A stretch of DNA of 64,000 nucleotides from Irpex lacteus (taxonomy: Eukaryota > Basidiomycota > Agaricomycetes > Polyporales > Irpicaceae): contig MQVO02000004.1 of NCBI GenBank assembly GCA_001986395.2, positions 1,860,001-1,924,000 of the forward strand, in the 5' to 3' direction. The notes under the pieces were generated by a model that worked only from the letters and a program-made list of their open reading frames with translations, was not told the DNA's origin and did not search any database. The position numbers were made by a program, and so were the translations under genes. This document shows positions 47,160-58,768 of the stretch, piece by piece. Position 1 is the stretch's first letter, and the number at the start of each line of letters is the position of its first letter.

Positions 47160-50029
47160 CTACAACGTCCGTTTGGCCTCTACCTCCTGGAATACTTGAA
47201 TTGTATCCCCTGGTTGCAGTTCATCCCAGCCCTCGAAAGCAATACCGCATTCCAACCCTTTCGAAACTTCCGTCATATCGGCCTTCAAATGCTTCAGGGT
47301 CTCGATAGTGCCTAGGTTCGATGACCATTAGTAGCTATGGTGAGCACAAATTCGGCGAAAATGCTTACCAGTGTGAATAGTCTCGCCGCCGCGAATAACA
47401 CGGGCTTTTCTGGTCTTGTTTATCGCACCGTTGATGACGCTGCAACCGGCAATTCTCTTTATCTGCTTAGCCTTGAGCTTGATCTCGAATAGCTGCACGA
47501 CGGTCGCTTCGCCAGAAACGCGCGTTTCGATGAGAGCAGGTAGCAACTTGATTACTCTATTCTTGATGTCGTCCATGAGTCGGTAGATGATGTCGGACTC
47601 TATAATCTCGACCTCCAGCGTCTTCGCCTCGTTTTTGACGGGTCTCGGTGTGTTCACAGAAAATGCGACGATCATAGCTATTCACGGTGCATCAGAGACA
47701 ATACTACGGATTAGCAAGGCGGTCACTAACCTTCGCTAGCTTTTGCGCGATGAACGTCTGACTCCGTAACTGGCCCAACACCGGTAGATATAATCTTCAC
47801 ACCAGTGAGATGGTTCCCGATCCCTTGCAGTGAACCCGCCACTGCTTCTACGGTACCGCTCACATCACCCTTGATCAGAAGCTTGAGTTCTTTCTTGACC
47901 TTTTCGGTGGGCTTCGACGACTCGCCATCTTGACCTTCATTTTCACGTGCCTCGCGTTCTGTACGTCTGGTCTCATTTATCGAATCGAGGTCCTTCAGGG
48001 TAGCCTCCAGTTCGGCTTTGCGTATACGATTCGTGATAGCACGTTTGATATCACTCTCCGAACCGGACAGGACCTCATCGCCGGCATTAGGCACTTGTTT
48101 CCAACCAGTCACTACGGCTGCCGACCCAGGACCAACTGCCTTGACAGAAGCACCACTAGGTGAGGTAAGGAGTCGCACTCTACAGTGAGTTGTGCCACAG
48201 ATGAGATGCGAGCCGGGTGTAAGCTTTCCCCGACGAATTAGAACTGTGGCCACAGGTCTATCAAAAAGAGATGAGACGTCGATCGTACAGGGTGGTGATC
48301 AAGCAGTGGGACGTACCCAAGACCTTTGTCAACCTTAGACTCCAGTACGTATCCCTGCACCAACCCAGAGTCCTCAGCGCGGAGATCCCTCATTTCAGCA
48401 ACAAGTGATATCGTCTCGACGAGTTGTGGGAGTCCTTGACCTGTGAGGCCCGAGACATGTACCACAGGGACATCGCCGCCGAAAGTTTCCAGCTGAACGT
48501 CCTCCGCGAGAAGCGCTTTCTCCACCTCGGCCTGTGTTCCCGTTAGCGACTGTGATAGGCATCTTGAGTGATTCGTACGTACAACATCCACTCCTGGTTT
48601 GTCCACTTTGTTGATAGCAACAATGAGCGCAACCTTGTCATCTTCTTTCCTGACAAGGTCCAGGACCTCTCTCGTCTGCGGCATAATTCCATCGTCCGCT
48701 GCCACGACTAGGACAACTACATCTGTCGCGCTTGCACCTCGCGCGCGCATGGCAGAGAAGGCTGCATGCCCTGGAGTATCCAGGAACGTGATAGTTCGAT
48801 GTGAATTTGAGGATGACGGATCTGTGCTGGGGACATCGACAGAGAAAGCGCCGATGTGTTGGGTGATGCCTCCTGCTTCACCGGCAGCTACCGACGAAGA
48901 GCGAAGGGAGTCAAGAAGAGTCGTCTTCCCGTGGTCAACATGCCCCATGATGGTAACAACTGGAGGTCGCAAAGGCAGCTTGGACCGGTCAGCAGGTTCA
49001 GGACTATGAGAGGGTGAGTAAGATGAAGGCGATCTATAGCGACGGGAGCTTACGGGGCGAAAATATCAAACGCAGCCTCGTCATTAACTACAGGATTACG
49101 ACCAAACTCCATTGCAATTAAAGATGCATATTCGGAGTTCAGCACTAGGAACAAGATAAGCAATAACGACAATGTGGTCTCGGGTTATCACGCACTATGA
49201 TCATACGAAGACTCTCCTTCCATGCCGACTTGGCGCATTACACGCTGCAAACGATCTGTAGAGCGTCAATAGAATGAACATTACATTTGTTAGAGAAGAA
49301 CTCACCTAATCGCATATTCAAGAGTTTGGCGAGATTCCCTACAGATACTACGCTCGGAATGAACACATCTGGCGTGACTTTCTTCACAATCCTGTGCACG
49401 GCTTCCTTCTGCTTCTTTGAATTGTCCAGACGAGGTCCACCAGTTTGACTGTCTCTCCTACTTGGCGAACTCAGCTCTCGCCCATTTCGTCGAGCGTCAT
49501 CTCTGCTATCTCTCTGACCTATGCCTTTCGTTCTCGTCTTGTTTGGACCAAATTTCCGATTTGGTGTTGAGACACGATTGACGGGTTGGTTTGGTGTGTG
49601 GCTAGGTGTAGGTCGATCTGCAGGTCTTGTCTCATGGCTCCTTCCTGTGTCTGTCGAGGATTGATGCTGAGCAGATTGTGACTTGGAGACTGGGTCACGA
49701 CCACTATACGTGTCAGCAACACCCCATTTACTTAGACGGTCCTGTGGGACGCGCGGTGTGCGTGATGGCCCAGCTTGGGGTCGCCGGTCTGAGGGTGGTA
49801 GTGACGGTGGTCGGGACCATTTAGATGCACTTGGCGAAGCAGTCGAGCTCGAGAAGGAGTCAAAGTCATTGGTCGCTGGTCTACTCCATTTACCAATGTC
49901 TCTGGGCTTCACAGTGTGAGTACATTGCTATCACTACTTGAGATAGAGACTTACCACTGTCTTCGCGGCTGTGGCTGCTGTACGGGCTCCAGGACGTGTG
50001 AATACTATCGACCGACTTGCATGGTGCAT
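47160..50029 (-). CDS. IFM1: Mitochondrial translation initiation factor IF2
   Basis: GTPase that brings initiator tRNA to the mitochondrial ribosome. ATG 50029 opens [20 protein letters not shown] and AAKTV, an Arg/Ala/Ser transit peptide in its own exon. A long disordered Ser/Arg/Pro-rich segment follows ([20 protein letters not shown]), then [23 protein letters not shown] IF2 N-terminal sequence ([20 protein letters not shown]). G domain: [20 protein letters not shown] (G1), [10 protein letters not shown] (G2), [20 protein letters not shown] (G3), [13 protein letters not shown] (G4), [10 protein letters not shown] (G5). Domain [23 protein letters not shown]-terminal domains: [20 protein letters not shown] and [20 protein letters not shown]. 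It ends [15 protein letters not shown] at 47160. G5 reads SGLTG rather than SALTG or SAKTG, a small change. Confidence 0.95.
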
Positions 50030-50380
50030 AGTTCAAGTAGCAGCAATTAAGATGCCACGATGCGTTTGTCGTTGTTGTCGACGTCGACAGGAGGGGAAGA
50101 TACGATGGACGAGCGCAAGATGACAGCACTCGGGAAACTTCAAAGTCTCGGCCTGCACGGACAAAATGCATGCTGGCGGCAAGGCGCTGATCCGCCGTCC
50201 CGCCTAGACCCCACGTGGATGTGACGATAATGGGCGTCTATGGTGAGCTCGTTCCCTGGGCGTGCTTCACGACGACACGCAACTTACACCCCGTCCACCA
50301 CCTTCTGCAAGTTCTTCGAGCCTGTTCGCAGCTTCTCACAAGTAGGAGAAGCGTGCAAATACGCAGAACTTGCCGTCAAC
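50030..50380. promoter_or_regulatory. Bidirectional promoter, IF2 / M13 peptidase
   Basis: 351 bases between divergent start codons. Transcription signals were not recognised individually; the regulatory role is inferred from position. Confidence 0.45.
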
Positions 50381-53300
50381 ATGGCGGACTCGAGGGTAGC
50401 CCGACCCTCGACCGACGAAGGTGCGTAATGCGCATTGGTGCAATGTCTCAAGAACAACGCGGAACTCGAACTTACTGCTCACAGAGGCGGCACCTTTGCT
50501 GCAAGACGTCTCTCATCCAGACGAAACACGCGCCCAAAATGGCACCACGTTCTCAGAACGCGTCTCGTCCGTCGTACAGGAGCCTCTCACACCGTTCACC
50601 AAGATCCTACTCGTACTGCTTCTTATCCTGCTGCTCCTCAGCTCTGTCTTCATCGGACTGTTTGCTGGTGCTCAACACAAACTCAATAACAGGAAAGGAG
50701 GTCAGCAGCCAGGCGGCACCGCTACATTCACCGCAACTGTGACTGTGCCTATCACAACAACCGCCGTGTCCAGTGTGATTACAGCGACTACAGCTTTCTC
50801 TACATCGACCGCACGATCTACGACGACGGTAATTGCGCCTGCACCTGTCCCCACAGGTGTCCCCGAAGAGGTTAGCTTGATTTGCCCACATCTTCTCAGT
50901 CAGATCACTCATCACAGTATTACAGCAAGCGTGCTTTTCTCCGCAGTGTGTCCAGCTCGCAGCATCGGTCATTTCGTCTTTGGACGAGAGCCACGACCCT
51001 TGCGAGAACTTCTATGATTTTGCGAGTGGGTCCTTGTCCATGCTATTACTGTCGTCATTGCTGACCTCATTTGACCATAGACGGTGGTTGGCTCAGAGAC
51101 CACCCCATTCCCTCGGACCAAGGGCGATTTGGCAGCTTTTCTGCATTGGCCCAGCAGAACAGACGTCTTATTCAGCAAATCCTGTCTCAGGACTCTTCGT
51201 CAGTCTACTCAGCGGCAGCTCTGGTAGACGGGGTGGAAGACCCTTACGATACAGCGGTCCTCAAGAAGTTGCGTGGATTCTATGCGTCTTGCATGGATGA
51301 GGACCTCTTGGACGCCCGTGGGACGGATCCTTTGCTTCATATAATTCGCAATGTTAGGAAGCTCTTTGACGGTGAGGAGACAGTTATTTCCGCCCAAGAT
51401 GACAAGGAGAAGCAACGCCGGGGTCTTACCGCCGCTGTTGCCTACCTGCACACCAGAGGTCTGTAATTTCAAGCTGCTAACGTATGCATCGTACTTATGT
51501 ATACTCTTTCAGGAATAACGGCGCTTTTCGATACAGATATTGAAGGTGATGCCGGTAAAGACCCTAACGATATGACTCTTTGGTTCAGCCAACCCAGCCT
51601 AGGACTCCCCGCTAAGGTACGCACTATATTGCATTCGTTGAGCGGAAGTGATCTAATTCCAGGTTCTCTAGGAATATTTTGAGGAGGAGTCGATTGTCGA
51701 GGTTTACACGTCCACTCTCGAACGTCTGTTGATTGCTATCGCAGATGAGGACGAGAAACTTCAGCTTAATGAGCTTGAGAGTGACGGCAATGCGTTTACT
51801 GTTCACGAAGACCGTCTTCGAGTGTGGCCTCCTTGGCCTTGGCCGCCATGGGACCCTGAGGATCCCGACGACCCCGACCATCCAGGACGCAAGCCTCAAA
51901 AGCCTATCAATCGTACCAAGGAGGCACATCAGCTCGCTATCGACATTATCGAATTTGAGAAGAAGATTGCTAATGTTAGCTTGGATCCGTACGTAGCCAA
52001 TTAACCTTCATTGTTTGCGACAGAGTCCTCAATTCTTCAATTCATAGTGAGGTTATCAGTCAAGACCCTGTTGGCACTTATAACCCCGTCCCTATTTCCA
52101 ATCTCACTGATGCACTTCCCGAAATCTCATTTCACGAATACTTCTCATCCTTCACACCTCGTAACTTCCCAGCACGCGTTATTCTTCTTTCGACGACATA
52201 TCCTGCCTCTCTCTCTTCTATTCTGGCCGAAACTCGCCGTGAGGTTCTTGAGGCGTATCTCGAGACTCGAGCTGCTCTCGAACTTTCGAAGTACCTTGGC
52301 TACAATACTGAGGCCTGGCGGGCCGCTCGAGTCCTCACAGAGAAGTTGACTGGTATTAAGCCTGGTGCTGTGGGCGATCGGGCCGAGTTCTGTGTGGGCA
52401 GTATCGAGAACGCTCTGGGTTTCGCTGCCGGCAGGTACTTCGTGAAAGAGGTGTTTGGTGGAGACTCAAGGGAGAAGGGGACCAAGGTCATTTCGGATAT
52501 TGTCAAGGCTTTCAAGAAGTCGCTCGACAAGGTCGAATGGATGGATGATGAGAGCACAGAAGCTGCTCAAGGGAAGGTACGTGACTAGCTTATTACATAC
52601 ATTACTGCCACCGACATTAGAGTGCTTTGGTAGGCGGATGCTATTCGTGTCAAAGTCGGGTTCCCGCTATCTCCAGACACACGCAATCCCCGTTCGCTCT
52701 ACAACTACTACAGCAGAGCACAAGGCCAGGAAACCACATTCTTCGAAAACGTAGTTAGCGCACAGTAAGCATGATTTCTTGCTTTGACTGTCATTATCTC
52801 ATGCAAGCTCCACAGGGAAAATGATGTGTATTGGAAGTGGCAGAAGCTCGGAAAGCGTCGTGATCCCGAGTCCTGGGAAATGTACCCGTCGCAAGTCAAT
52901 GCTTACTACAACCCACCAGCGAACGAGGTATGGGCCCTTTTATCAGTGGAGGACGCAATATTGTTAACATTAAACTTGTAGATCGTATTCCCAGCCGGAA
53001 TCCTCCAGCCTCCATTCTTCTCAAAGGATTGGTATGTCTTAATTGGCTTTGAAGTTACATTACATACGCTGATACCGCCTAGGCCTGGCTATCTTGCTTA
53101 TGGCGCTTTCGGTCAGGTTGCAGCTCACGAGTTAACGGTAAGTCTCCTTTTATCTCCCTCAATATATGTGTGTGACGCTGGCTCTGTAGCATGCCTTTGA
53201 TTCTGCTGGACGTCTATACAATCAACAAGGCAAGCTTGAACAGTGGTGGACGAACGCAACAAGCGAGAACTTCCTCAAGCTGCAGACGTGTATCGTTGAC

Positions 53301-54031
53301 CAGTACTCCAGTAAGCTTAGGATGTGGCACCGCTCGCTTGCTGTCTGATAGTAATTTTAATTTCTAGACTATACTGTTGACGATGGCAAGGGCGGCAAAG
53401 TGCATGTCAATGTAAGCACTTTCTCTCCTGGCGTACTACACATCACTGACGTGTTCACTTACTACAGGGCAACCTGTGAGTTACTGCAGTAGAATCAGTG
53501 CATTGGCTGCCGCTCACTTCATACAGGACATCGGGAGAGAATATTGGCGATACCGGCCTCATTCAGGCGTATCGCGCCTGGCAAGCTCAGTTTGATGAAT
53601 CACAGAGGGCTGGCAACGAATATCTACTCCCTGGATTGAACTACACTCGGTACGTTTACGCTTCCAAAGATGTACGCGAATATGAACTGACTGTACGTTA
53701 TCCAGTGACCAACTGTTCTTTGTCTCTTTCGCTCGCGCATTTGCCGAGAACATCAAGCCGGAGTCTGCGGTACGTGTCGCCTGCTACGCTATGATCCTTT
53801 TCACTCATCGTTCTCCTCTGTAGGTCGCTCGAGTAAGGTCAGACCCCCACTCACCGAACAGATATCGTGTGGAAGGTACTGTATACAACACGCCAGAGTT
53901 TGCGAAGGCGTTCAAGTGCTCTCCTAAGGCTAAGGTTAGCATTTTCTGTTACGCTCACGAGTCCCTTCTGACGAGAACTTCTTCGATAGTTGAACCCGCC
54001 CAATGGGAAGCGCTGCCTCTTCTGGTCTTAG
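50381..54031 (+). CDS. M13 (neprilysin/ECE-like) zinc metallopeptidase, type II membrane protein
   Basis: Ectopeptidase of family M13. The cytoplasmic N-terminus is about 60 residues. The membrane helix is [20 protein letters not shown], then a Thr/Ser stalk. Luminal domain: [31 protein letters not shown] sequence and [21 protein letters not shown] catalytic exon pair splits the zinc motif: VAAHELT, intron, [15 protein letters not shown], restoring HELTH. The third ligand Glu is in [11 protein letters not shown], with Asp of the E-x3-D pair. An 8-base exon at 53469-53476 supplies GNL before TSGEN. The C-terminal end CLFWS carries the Cys-x-x-Trp of the family plus one Ser. Unusual insertion [20 protein letters not shown] in the N-terminal domain (about 51821-51900). 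About 14 introns. Start 50381 gives [13 protein letters not shown]. Substrate unknown. Confidence 0.92.
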
Positions 54032-54162
54032 CTCCTTACTATTAATGTTATATCGTAAGGCCACAGATACACGTGTACACTTGGCCTACTTGTCCCTCTT
54101 GTGTTATAATAGTATATTTGACTGCGAAGGCGAAGTTGACCAGCCGTGATATATTGATATGT

Positions 54163-55737
54163 TTACTCCGCTGCTGCGAACAGGAACAGTGGCAGACCCC
54201 ATCCTCCATTACTGCAGTAGTAAAAATGGATGGTTTAGTGAATAGGAATGTATTTCGTAGTGCAAGAGAATGTACTAACCCTGAATGGCGCGAGAAGTAA
54301 TCGAAGTCGATGTTCACAGCCATAGCAAGAACAAGCTGTACGACAGGTACGAATCATTATCAGAGACCCTACCAGCAACACAAAACCAGAAGGGAGATAC
54401 GCACCGCGCGTTCGTCTAGTGTTAGATTTCGGATGACAGAAGGCTCTCGTGGTGTCGGGTCCTCAGGATCCGGGGGTACCTGTCCAAAGCGGATTACATA
54501 GCGGCCAGTATCCGTGAATATCTGCGGAGAATATGAGTCTATTATGAATACCCTGATGATAAACGAAGTGACTAACCTCACGACCAATGCCGCGGAAATT
54601 CCTGTCCACGCTGGCTATTTCCTCCCCGCGCGCATCTCGGAATTTAAAAGTCCATGCAAGAAGCCCTTCGTCGATGCTTGCAAATTGTGAAAAGGAGGTT
54701 TCCTCCGGTACGGGCTCTGGTTGATTTTCGGACGCGAGGGATAGGATGCGGTGGGGAGTGTCTCTACAGTCGAGTGAAAGGTGAGCATGTCAATGAGGAT
54801 TATCGTCGGCGAGCGAGAAAGTAATGTCAGACCATACCTGAGGAAGACTTCATAACGTCGCCGCCACAAGTGCCACTTCTGGTGGGCTTCTCCAAACGTA
54901 TCAAGAACAGGTTCGCCCTCGGGCGTGTACGAGTCGAAGTCTTTCAGTCGTTGGACGAACATGCGAGATACTATCCATGAGAAGGGACGGCGCATCTACC
55001 CTTTCAAAGACACCATTAGTTTGTGCTTTTTGCCGGGCAAAAACAGATTGAGACAGACCCAAAGCACAGGAGAGCCAGAGCTATCCATTACGAGGGCTCG
55101 GAATGGTCTGTGGGTACGGAATAACTGACGTGACCACATAGAGAAGAGGCCCCGGGGCTCTTCTGCGACGTAGCCGAGCGTTTCGCCTTCCTGATTCGCT
55201 GGTAGATGAATAGAATTAGGGGATGCTTGGACGCACACTTGCTGTGTACTTACATATAACATATCTATTGGCCTGCTCAAACCCGACGAATATGTTGAGC
55301 ATCTCTATCTGTCTACAGCGGAGGTTATCTAGATCAATAAGAGTTACGGATACAGGCAATTGCACACACCTTGTTACTACAAGTACGTCGTTCTCCAACA
55401 AGATTTTCCGCAAGCCCTCCTCGGGGTTACTGGCCGGTGGTCGCTGGCTCGCCTCCCATAGCGGTGATTCTTCTGCTGACGGTTGCTGCTCAGACTTGAA
55501 CGCGGACCCATATGTATACTGCTCTTGTGGTGGTATATCATCCCGGATAGGTCGACTGTTGGAGAGTCTTTCTGGCCTGTCCCTACTCCTACCAACTCCA
55601 GGTTTCTTCTCCGAGTAACGACTCCGTGCATATCCTCGTGTTAGGTTTGTATTAAGGAGGGGTGCTCGTACATTAGACAGAACAACTCTGCGAACAGCAT
55701 TCGAGGTTATGCTGTTTTGTAGTTGTCTTGCGAGCAT
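54163..55737 (-). CDS. AIM25: Phospholipid scramblase family protein AIM25
   Basis: Mitochondrial scramblase-like protein. ATG 55737 begins MLARQLQNSITSNAVRRVVL, with Arg and hydroxylated residues as in a transit peptide. Then RKILLENDVLVVTR joins by splicing to QIEMLNIFVGFEQANRYVI, the family signature. NQEGETLGYVAEEPRGLFSM, WSRQLFRTHRPFRALVMDSS, SPVLWVRRPFSWIVSRMFVQ and KWHLWRRRYEVFLR follow in separate exons. The 3' part has ASIDEGLLAWTFKFRDARGE, RNFRGIGREIFTDTGRYVIR and LAMAVNIDFDYFSRHSG. The last splice adds NGGWGLPLFLFAAAE, TAA at 54163. The closing apolar segment is common in scramblases. Head to head with MSS51. Confidence 0.9.
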
Positions 55738-56051
55738 CTATAAGGGTTGTTACAGAGTGTGTGCAGGTAAACAAGAAAGAATATATATGCTGGTGGCAAG
55801 TAATCGAGCTCGAGTATGGACGCGTTCCGACTGGCCGACGCGCCGCGTTGGTGAGACCCCGATCACCTGGTGGTCGCCTACCAGACTTTCTGAATTCTTT
55901 GCACAAGCTCTCGTCTATACCGTCGGTTGCTTTAAACAGTCCACACAGAGGTCGGTTTTGAAGCTGATATTTCTGATATTTGGGTAATAAACTACTGTAC
56001 AGGACCAACTGCAGCCGCGGACGAACACGGGGTCGTTGCACAGCAAGCCGT
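55738..56051. promoter_or_regulatory. Bidirectional promoter, AIM25 / MSS51
   Basis: 314 bases between the start codons of two divergent nuclear genes for mitochondrial proteins. Position suggests a shared promoter. An upstream TTG-initiated extension of MSS51 is not needed. Confidence 0.5.
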
Positions 56052-57747
56052 ATGGCTCTTCCGCGTTCACTCTGCCGCAACGCAAGTCTTCTCTCCCGGA
56101 GAACTTGCATACGGCCACGTCAAGTCCCTCCTCCTCGTACTCTATTCTCATGGTTTAAGAAATCCGAAGACAAGCTCAAGCCTAAAGTAAAAGAGCCTAT
56201 TCTAACAGAGGATAACCTCTTTCACCCGTTCTCCAAGTCTCCGTTCCCTGCAATTCGTGCGCGAGGAGAAGCAATCCGAACACTTGCGCCATGTCCTGTT
56301 TGCGCTTCACATCATGATCCACTTGATGGCCATACATCTTCCCAACCCCAAGCTGTCAAGTTCGAGTGTCCGGACTGCGGCTGGCCGACGCATTGTTCGG
56401 AGGAGCACTGGCAGCAGGACCTTGAGCACAAGAAGTATTGCGGAAGGCTGAGAGAAGTCAACGAGGACGAGCATGACCTGCGAAGTGGTAGGAGGTTGAG
56501 GGAGTTTGAGCTTCCAGGTGCGTAACGAGCTACTGGTCCATGACACATGCATTGAACACCATATGTCACAGGCGAACAAGACTCTGAAGCTGCCATCTCA
56601 TTCGCTAACTGGGACCTATTCTGGTATACTCGTGGTTTTCCTTCTATGGACACTGAACGCTCTCGGCGACATGCCAGCAAGCTCCTGACGTACCCCATTA
56701 CCATCGGTTCGGTCTTGCATCAGCATAGTGGCTTGACACAGAGTAACCAGCGGCTCACCCCTGAAGGCAGTCGATCATTAGCAGGTGTGTATAGCACGTT
56801 CGTCCATGACCTCATTTAAAGTAACGGTTCATATCTCGTTAGCTTTGCGCACGACGTTACACGTACCGCCTGGAACGCCTGAGACGGAAGAGGCGTCTGC
56901 CGACAAGCCGCAAATGCGAATCTTCATTCTTGGTGCTCGTGCTGAATCTTCATTGCCACCACATGTCTGGGAGCAGTTGACCTTGTTGTTCCCGGCCGCG
57001 CTGTTCCATCTATACTTCATTGGACCCCAAGTGTCATTGCCTAAACCTCCCAACTCTGGTCCCAAACCTTCAACTACGACTACTTTAGCCGACTCCTCTA
57101 GTACTGAAACCAAATCAGAAACCCAGTCCGCGGAGCCTACTGAAGCCACAAAATCCGAGGAGGAAAAACCAATTTACGTGCCCAATGTTTACGAGCCGCC
57201 CACTCCCGCACCAATAGCTCGTCTCAAACGCACAAGGGAGTCGCTCGAACTCTATGGCGTACCTTCCTACACCGTGCCTTACACCCCTCAGTTAACCATT
57301 ACCGGTATGCAGGCGAACTATGCGGATGTCCATGCGCAGTTCCAGGAGACATTCGATCCATACACCGACTGTTTCTTCCTCTTCTCTCCCGGGTTTGGCT
57401 TCCCATCTCCAACAAGCGTCTCTGAGGTGACCGGCGAACCTCTCAAGCAAATCGCATCGCCAACCGAATGGGGCGCTGTAATCCCTTCACTGCTGGCTAC
57501 GAAGTGCCCCATCTTCGTGACAGGGTTCTCGCCTACTGACGTGGAGCGGGACATCAAGTCGCTTTCTGAGGCACCGGAAGTGGCTGGCGAGTTTGACTGG
57601 GTCATCACTCCCGGACCTAATGCGTTCGGAAGTGAGAAATGGGAAGTCGCAGATTTCGATCCTCGAGTTATGGTCAAGACGAACTGGGGTGTATGGGGTA
57701 TCAGAGGGAAGAGAAGGGACATTAGGGAACAAAAATCTTGGTTCTGA
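56052..57747 (+). CDS. MSS51: MSS51 homologue, mitochondrial COX1 translation factor
   Basis: Homologue of yeast Mss51, which activates COX1 mRNA translation and binds nascent Cox1. ATG 56052 gives MALPRSLCRNASLLSRRTCI, an Arg-rich transit peptide, then TLFSWFKKSEDKLKPK and LFHPFSKSPFPAIRARGEAI. The MYND-like zinc region has CPVC, then FECPDCGWPTHCSEEHWQQD and LEHKKYCGRL, followed by EVNEDEHDLRSGRRLREFEL. An intron precedes EQDSEAAISFANWDLFWYTR and GFPSMDTERSRRHASKLLTY. A second long intron precedes LRTTLHVPP. The large last exon has MRIFILGARAESSLPPHVWE, ALFHLYFIGPQVSLP, and after a Thr/Ser/Glu-rich insertion (about 57070-57170) GFGFPSPTSVSEVTG and SLLATKCPIFVTGFSPTDVE. It ends REQKSWF, TGA at 57745. 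The insertion is a lineage feature I cannot date. Confidence 0.92.
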
Positions 57748-57989
57748 AAGCCGTCCTACTATATGAACTACATCGCCTCGCACATTAACGTATTCTAGAT
57801 GCTCAATAGTACCCCTATTCTCCACGACTTTAGCTATACCATTGACCCTTGACCGGTGGTTGCTACTCATATCTTCTCCTCTTAGCTATGACTACCGCAT
57901 TGGCTGGTGTTCAATACTGTGCTGCAGCGCAACATACAATTCCAGGTGCGTCCCCCATATCAGACTCAGTGTGAAATTACTGACGTTTG

Positions 57990-58700
57990 AGGGCGTTTTA
58001 GATGACAGCGAGCTAGAGTGCAATTTTATGAACCAGATTTGTCGCCGGACGTTCGTCATATAGTGCAATGGCTCCAGATCTGGGCGTCCCCTCCGTCTGA
58101 AAGATGTACTTAGTGTCCGGACATCTCGCGCGGTCGTAGCCACAAGGGTAATCACCCAGTCGTACGTGCCTGCGTACAGAATAATTGCGTGTCATCATTG
58201 GTACCTGAGCCACTGGCCGTATGGCTGATCTCTCGAGCGGTAAGTACTCTATTATTTCCGCAGAATCCTTGAATTTTGACGTCTCATTTGCGATGTAGAT
58301 GTTGCTGTAAAAATAGAGCACCGCCGTCGGGTCATCGCAGTAAACGGCGCCCATCTCATCTGGTCAGAATGACGACTGTGGCTGACCCCACTTCTGGATA
58401 ATATCAACAGTGAGCTTGAAGGATTGCCAGTCAATGGAGGTGACAATCACTCCATGGGGACCGGAGATGTCTTGTGCGGATAGCGGGCAATGACTGCTGT
58501 GTCAGTTTGGATCAAGCTTCGTGAGTAATAGCACTCGGCCATCGCACCGCCCATACCACAGGCGACTAATCATGCGTTTTCATCTAGTCTAGCAACACTC
58601 CAGGCTCCAAGAGGGCTGTATAGTGTCCACCGTCTTGGTAGGATGTAGAGCAATAATCGAGTTGAGCTGGACCACAGAAGGCGCCTACCGGCACGCATAG
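57990..58700 (-). pseudogene. Disrupted minus-strand coding remnant, family unknown
   Basis: A minus-strand frame reads like genuine protein on both sides of a TGA at 58364-58366. Upstream side: SAQDISGPHGVIVTSIDWQS followed by KLTVDIIQKWGQPQSSF. Downstream side, same frame: PDEMGAVYCDDPTAVLYFYS followed by IYIANETSKFKDSAEIIEYL. No GT...AG intron of normal length removes the stop. Further upstream, segments such as LYSPLGAWSVARLDENA and CGMGGAMAEC are in other frames, separated by stops with only about 30 bases between candidate splice sites. The most likely reading is a decayed gene, or one with a sequencing error. I do not recognise the family. It lies between MSS51 and the phospholipase gene. 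Confidence 0.45.
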
Positions 58701-58768
58701 TTATCGAATGGCGAAGGTCTTGGAGGCACATATAAAGGGCCAAGGTTGCGCATGAAACATCGTTCAAC

